This document shows, in pieces, positions 63,708-64,000 of a DNA stretch of 64,000 bases. The notes under the pieces were generated by a model. The model was not told where the DNA came from and did not search any database. It saw only the letters and a list, made by a program, of their open reading frames with translations. The DNA is from Planctomycetales bacterium (GTDB lineage Bacteria; Planctomycetota; Planctomycetia; Isosphaerales; Isosphaeraceae), in the NCBI GenBank assembly GCA_027449865.1, contig DAIDKV010000052.1, forward strand, positions 1 through 64,000, read 5' to 3'. Each line of letters begins with the position of its first letter. Position 1 is the first letter of the stretch. A program made the position numbers and the translations under genes.

Positions 63708-64000
63708 TCAGTAGGCATCCTCGGAGAGAGTTTCGCCGCCGGCCCGGGTCGCCAGGGCCCGGTAGATCGGCGCCGGAAGCCGCGAGGGCAGAAAATGCAC
63801 GCTCCCGTCGACGTAGAGAAACAGCGCGCCGCCGGGATGCCCCGACCCGAAGTCGTCCGGCCGGCGCGGGACGGCATTCGGCCCCTCACGGTCGCCCGCC
63901 CGGCCGACGACCAGCGCCGGCCCGCCGGCCGAGCCGGTGATGGCACCGGTCCAGGTGACGGGCGAGATCGAGTCGTCCCGCTCGCCGACGGCGATCGTCT
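63708..64000 (-). CDS. DUF1559 protein, C-terminal part (cut by the window edge)
   Basis: Only the last 97 residues are inside. They include TIAVGERDDSISPVTWTGAI and GHPGGALFLYVDGSVHF, the H-x9-DG hallmark of DUF1559, and end with GGETLSEDAY and a TGA. The frame matches the window end without a stop, so the N terminus (pilin-like helix) lies beyond position 64000. The gap 63430-63707 after it holds nothing recognisable. Confidence 0.85.
   Translation of the reverse strand, partial: TIAVGERDDSISPVTWTGAITGSAGGPALVVGRAGDREGPNAVPRRPDDFGSGHPGGALFLYVDGSVHFLPSRLPAPIYRALATRAGGETLSEDAY

Noticed and set aside
1-64000. tRNA, rRNA or riboswitch genes
   Set aside because: I looked for T-arm and other typical motifs and saw no convincing example; a covariance-model search would be needed to exclude them.

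Overview
The window is high-GC (roughly two thirds G+C) bacterial DNA that reads as chromosome of a planctomycete, most likely of the Isosphaeraceae type. The reasons are the family mix: DUF1559 pseudopilin-like proteins, double-DUF1080 (3-keto-glycoside hydrolase type) secreted proteins, DUF1573 proteins, a Tat-exported Gfo/Idh/MocA oxidoreductase, a sulfatase, an ECF sigma factor fused through a membrane helix to a long beta-sandwich tail, a PEP-CTERM sorting tail, and a surface protein with an N-terminal L-E-x-L-E-x-R motif. I see no phage, insertion sequence, rRNA or tRNA. All calls come from reading the sequence; no searches were run.

Layout. 0-0.8 kb: an array of palindromic repeats. 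0.9-7.2 kb: P1B-4 metal ATPase (minus), divergent secreted protein, double DUF1080 protein, and a two-gene membrane unit. 7.3-10.6 kb (minus): dnaA, then a FetAB-like ABC exporter. 11-15 kb: zinc-ribbon membrane protein, metallophosphoesterase, two perfect hairpin repeats, GT9 glycosyltransferase, DUF2314-ankyrin protein. 15.3-19.1 kb (minus): ECF sigma and zinc-finger anti-sigma genes, translationally coupled, followed by an HtrA-like protein that has lost two of its three catalytic residues. 19.4-30.8 kb: antitoxin/PIN toxin, double GNAT, PhoU, sulfatase, GH18 chitinase with two CBM2 domains, universal stress protein, polysaccharide deacetylase, VOC protein, PEP-CTERM remnant.

31.4-39.8 kb is a compact plus-strand biosynthetic cluster: cytochrome P450, fatty-acyl-AMP ligase, acyl-CoA dehydrogenase, stand-alone acyl carrier protein and a condensation-carrier-thioesterase protein with no adenylation domain. 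It looks able to activate a fatty acid, oxidise it on a carrier, join it to an acceptor and release it; the product is unknown. 40.1-45.5 kb is a second unusual cluster: a DUF1573 gene broken at a C8 run, a Cys-rich secreted protein with an in-frame TGA and an internal double glycine, a LolA-like membrane protein, a C39-like cysteine peptidase, a DUF1573 lipoprotein and a DUF1559 protein. I regard it as the best candidate here for an undescribed secreted-peptide system, with the caveat that two of its genes carry anomalies that may be decay or sequence error.

45.5-64 kb: DUF418 membrane protein, exported DsrE-like protein, small membrane protein, alpha/beta hydrolase fold without its serine, the sigma-tail fusion, a Gfo/Idh/MocA plus DUF1080 pair (probable 3-keto-glycoside pathway), a DUF433/DUF5615 toxin-antitoxin pair with a frameshift, an ACE-like M2 peptidase, a small secreted protein, two paralogous membrane-anchored vWA proteins, and the end of a DUF1559 gene cut by the window edge. 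A family of intergenic inverted repeats (accacgaa/acacgaa and accacagagacac types) recurs at four places.
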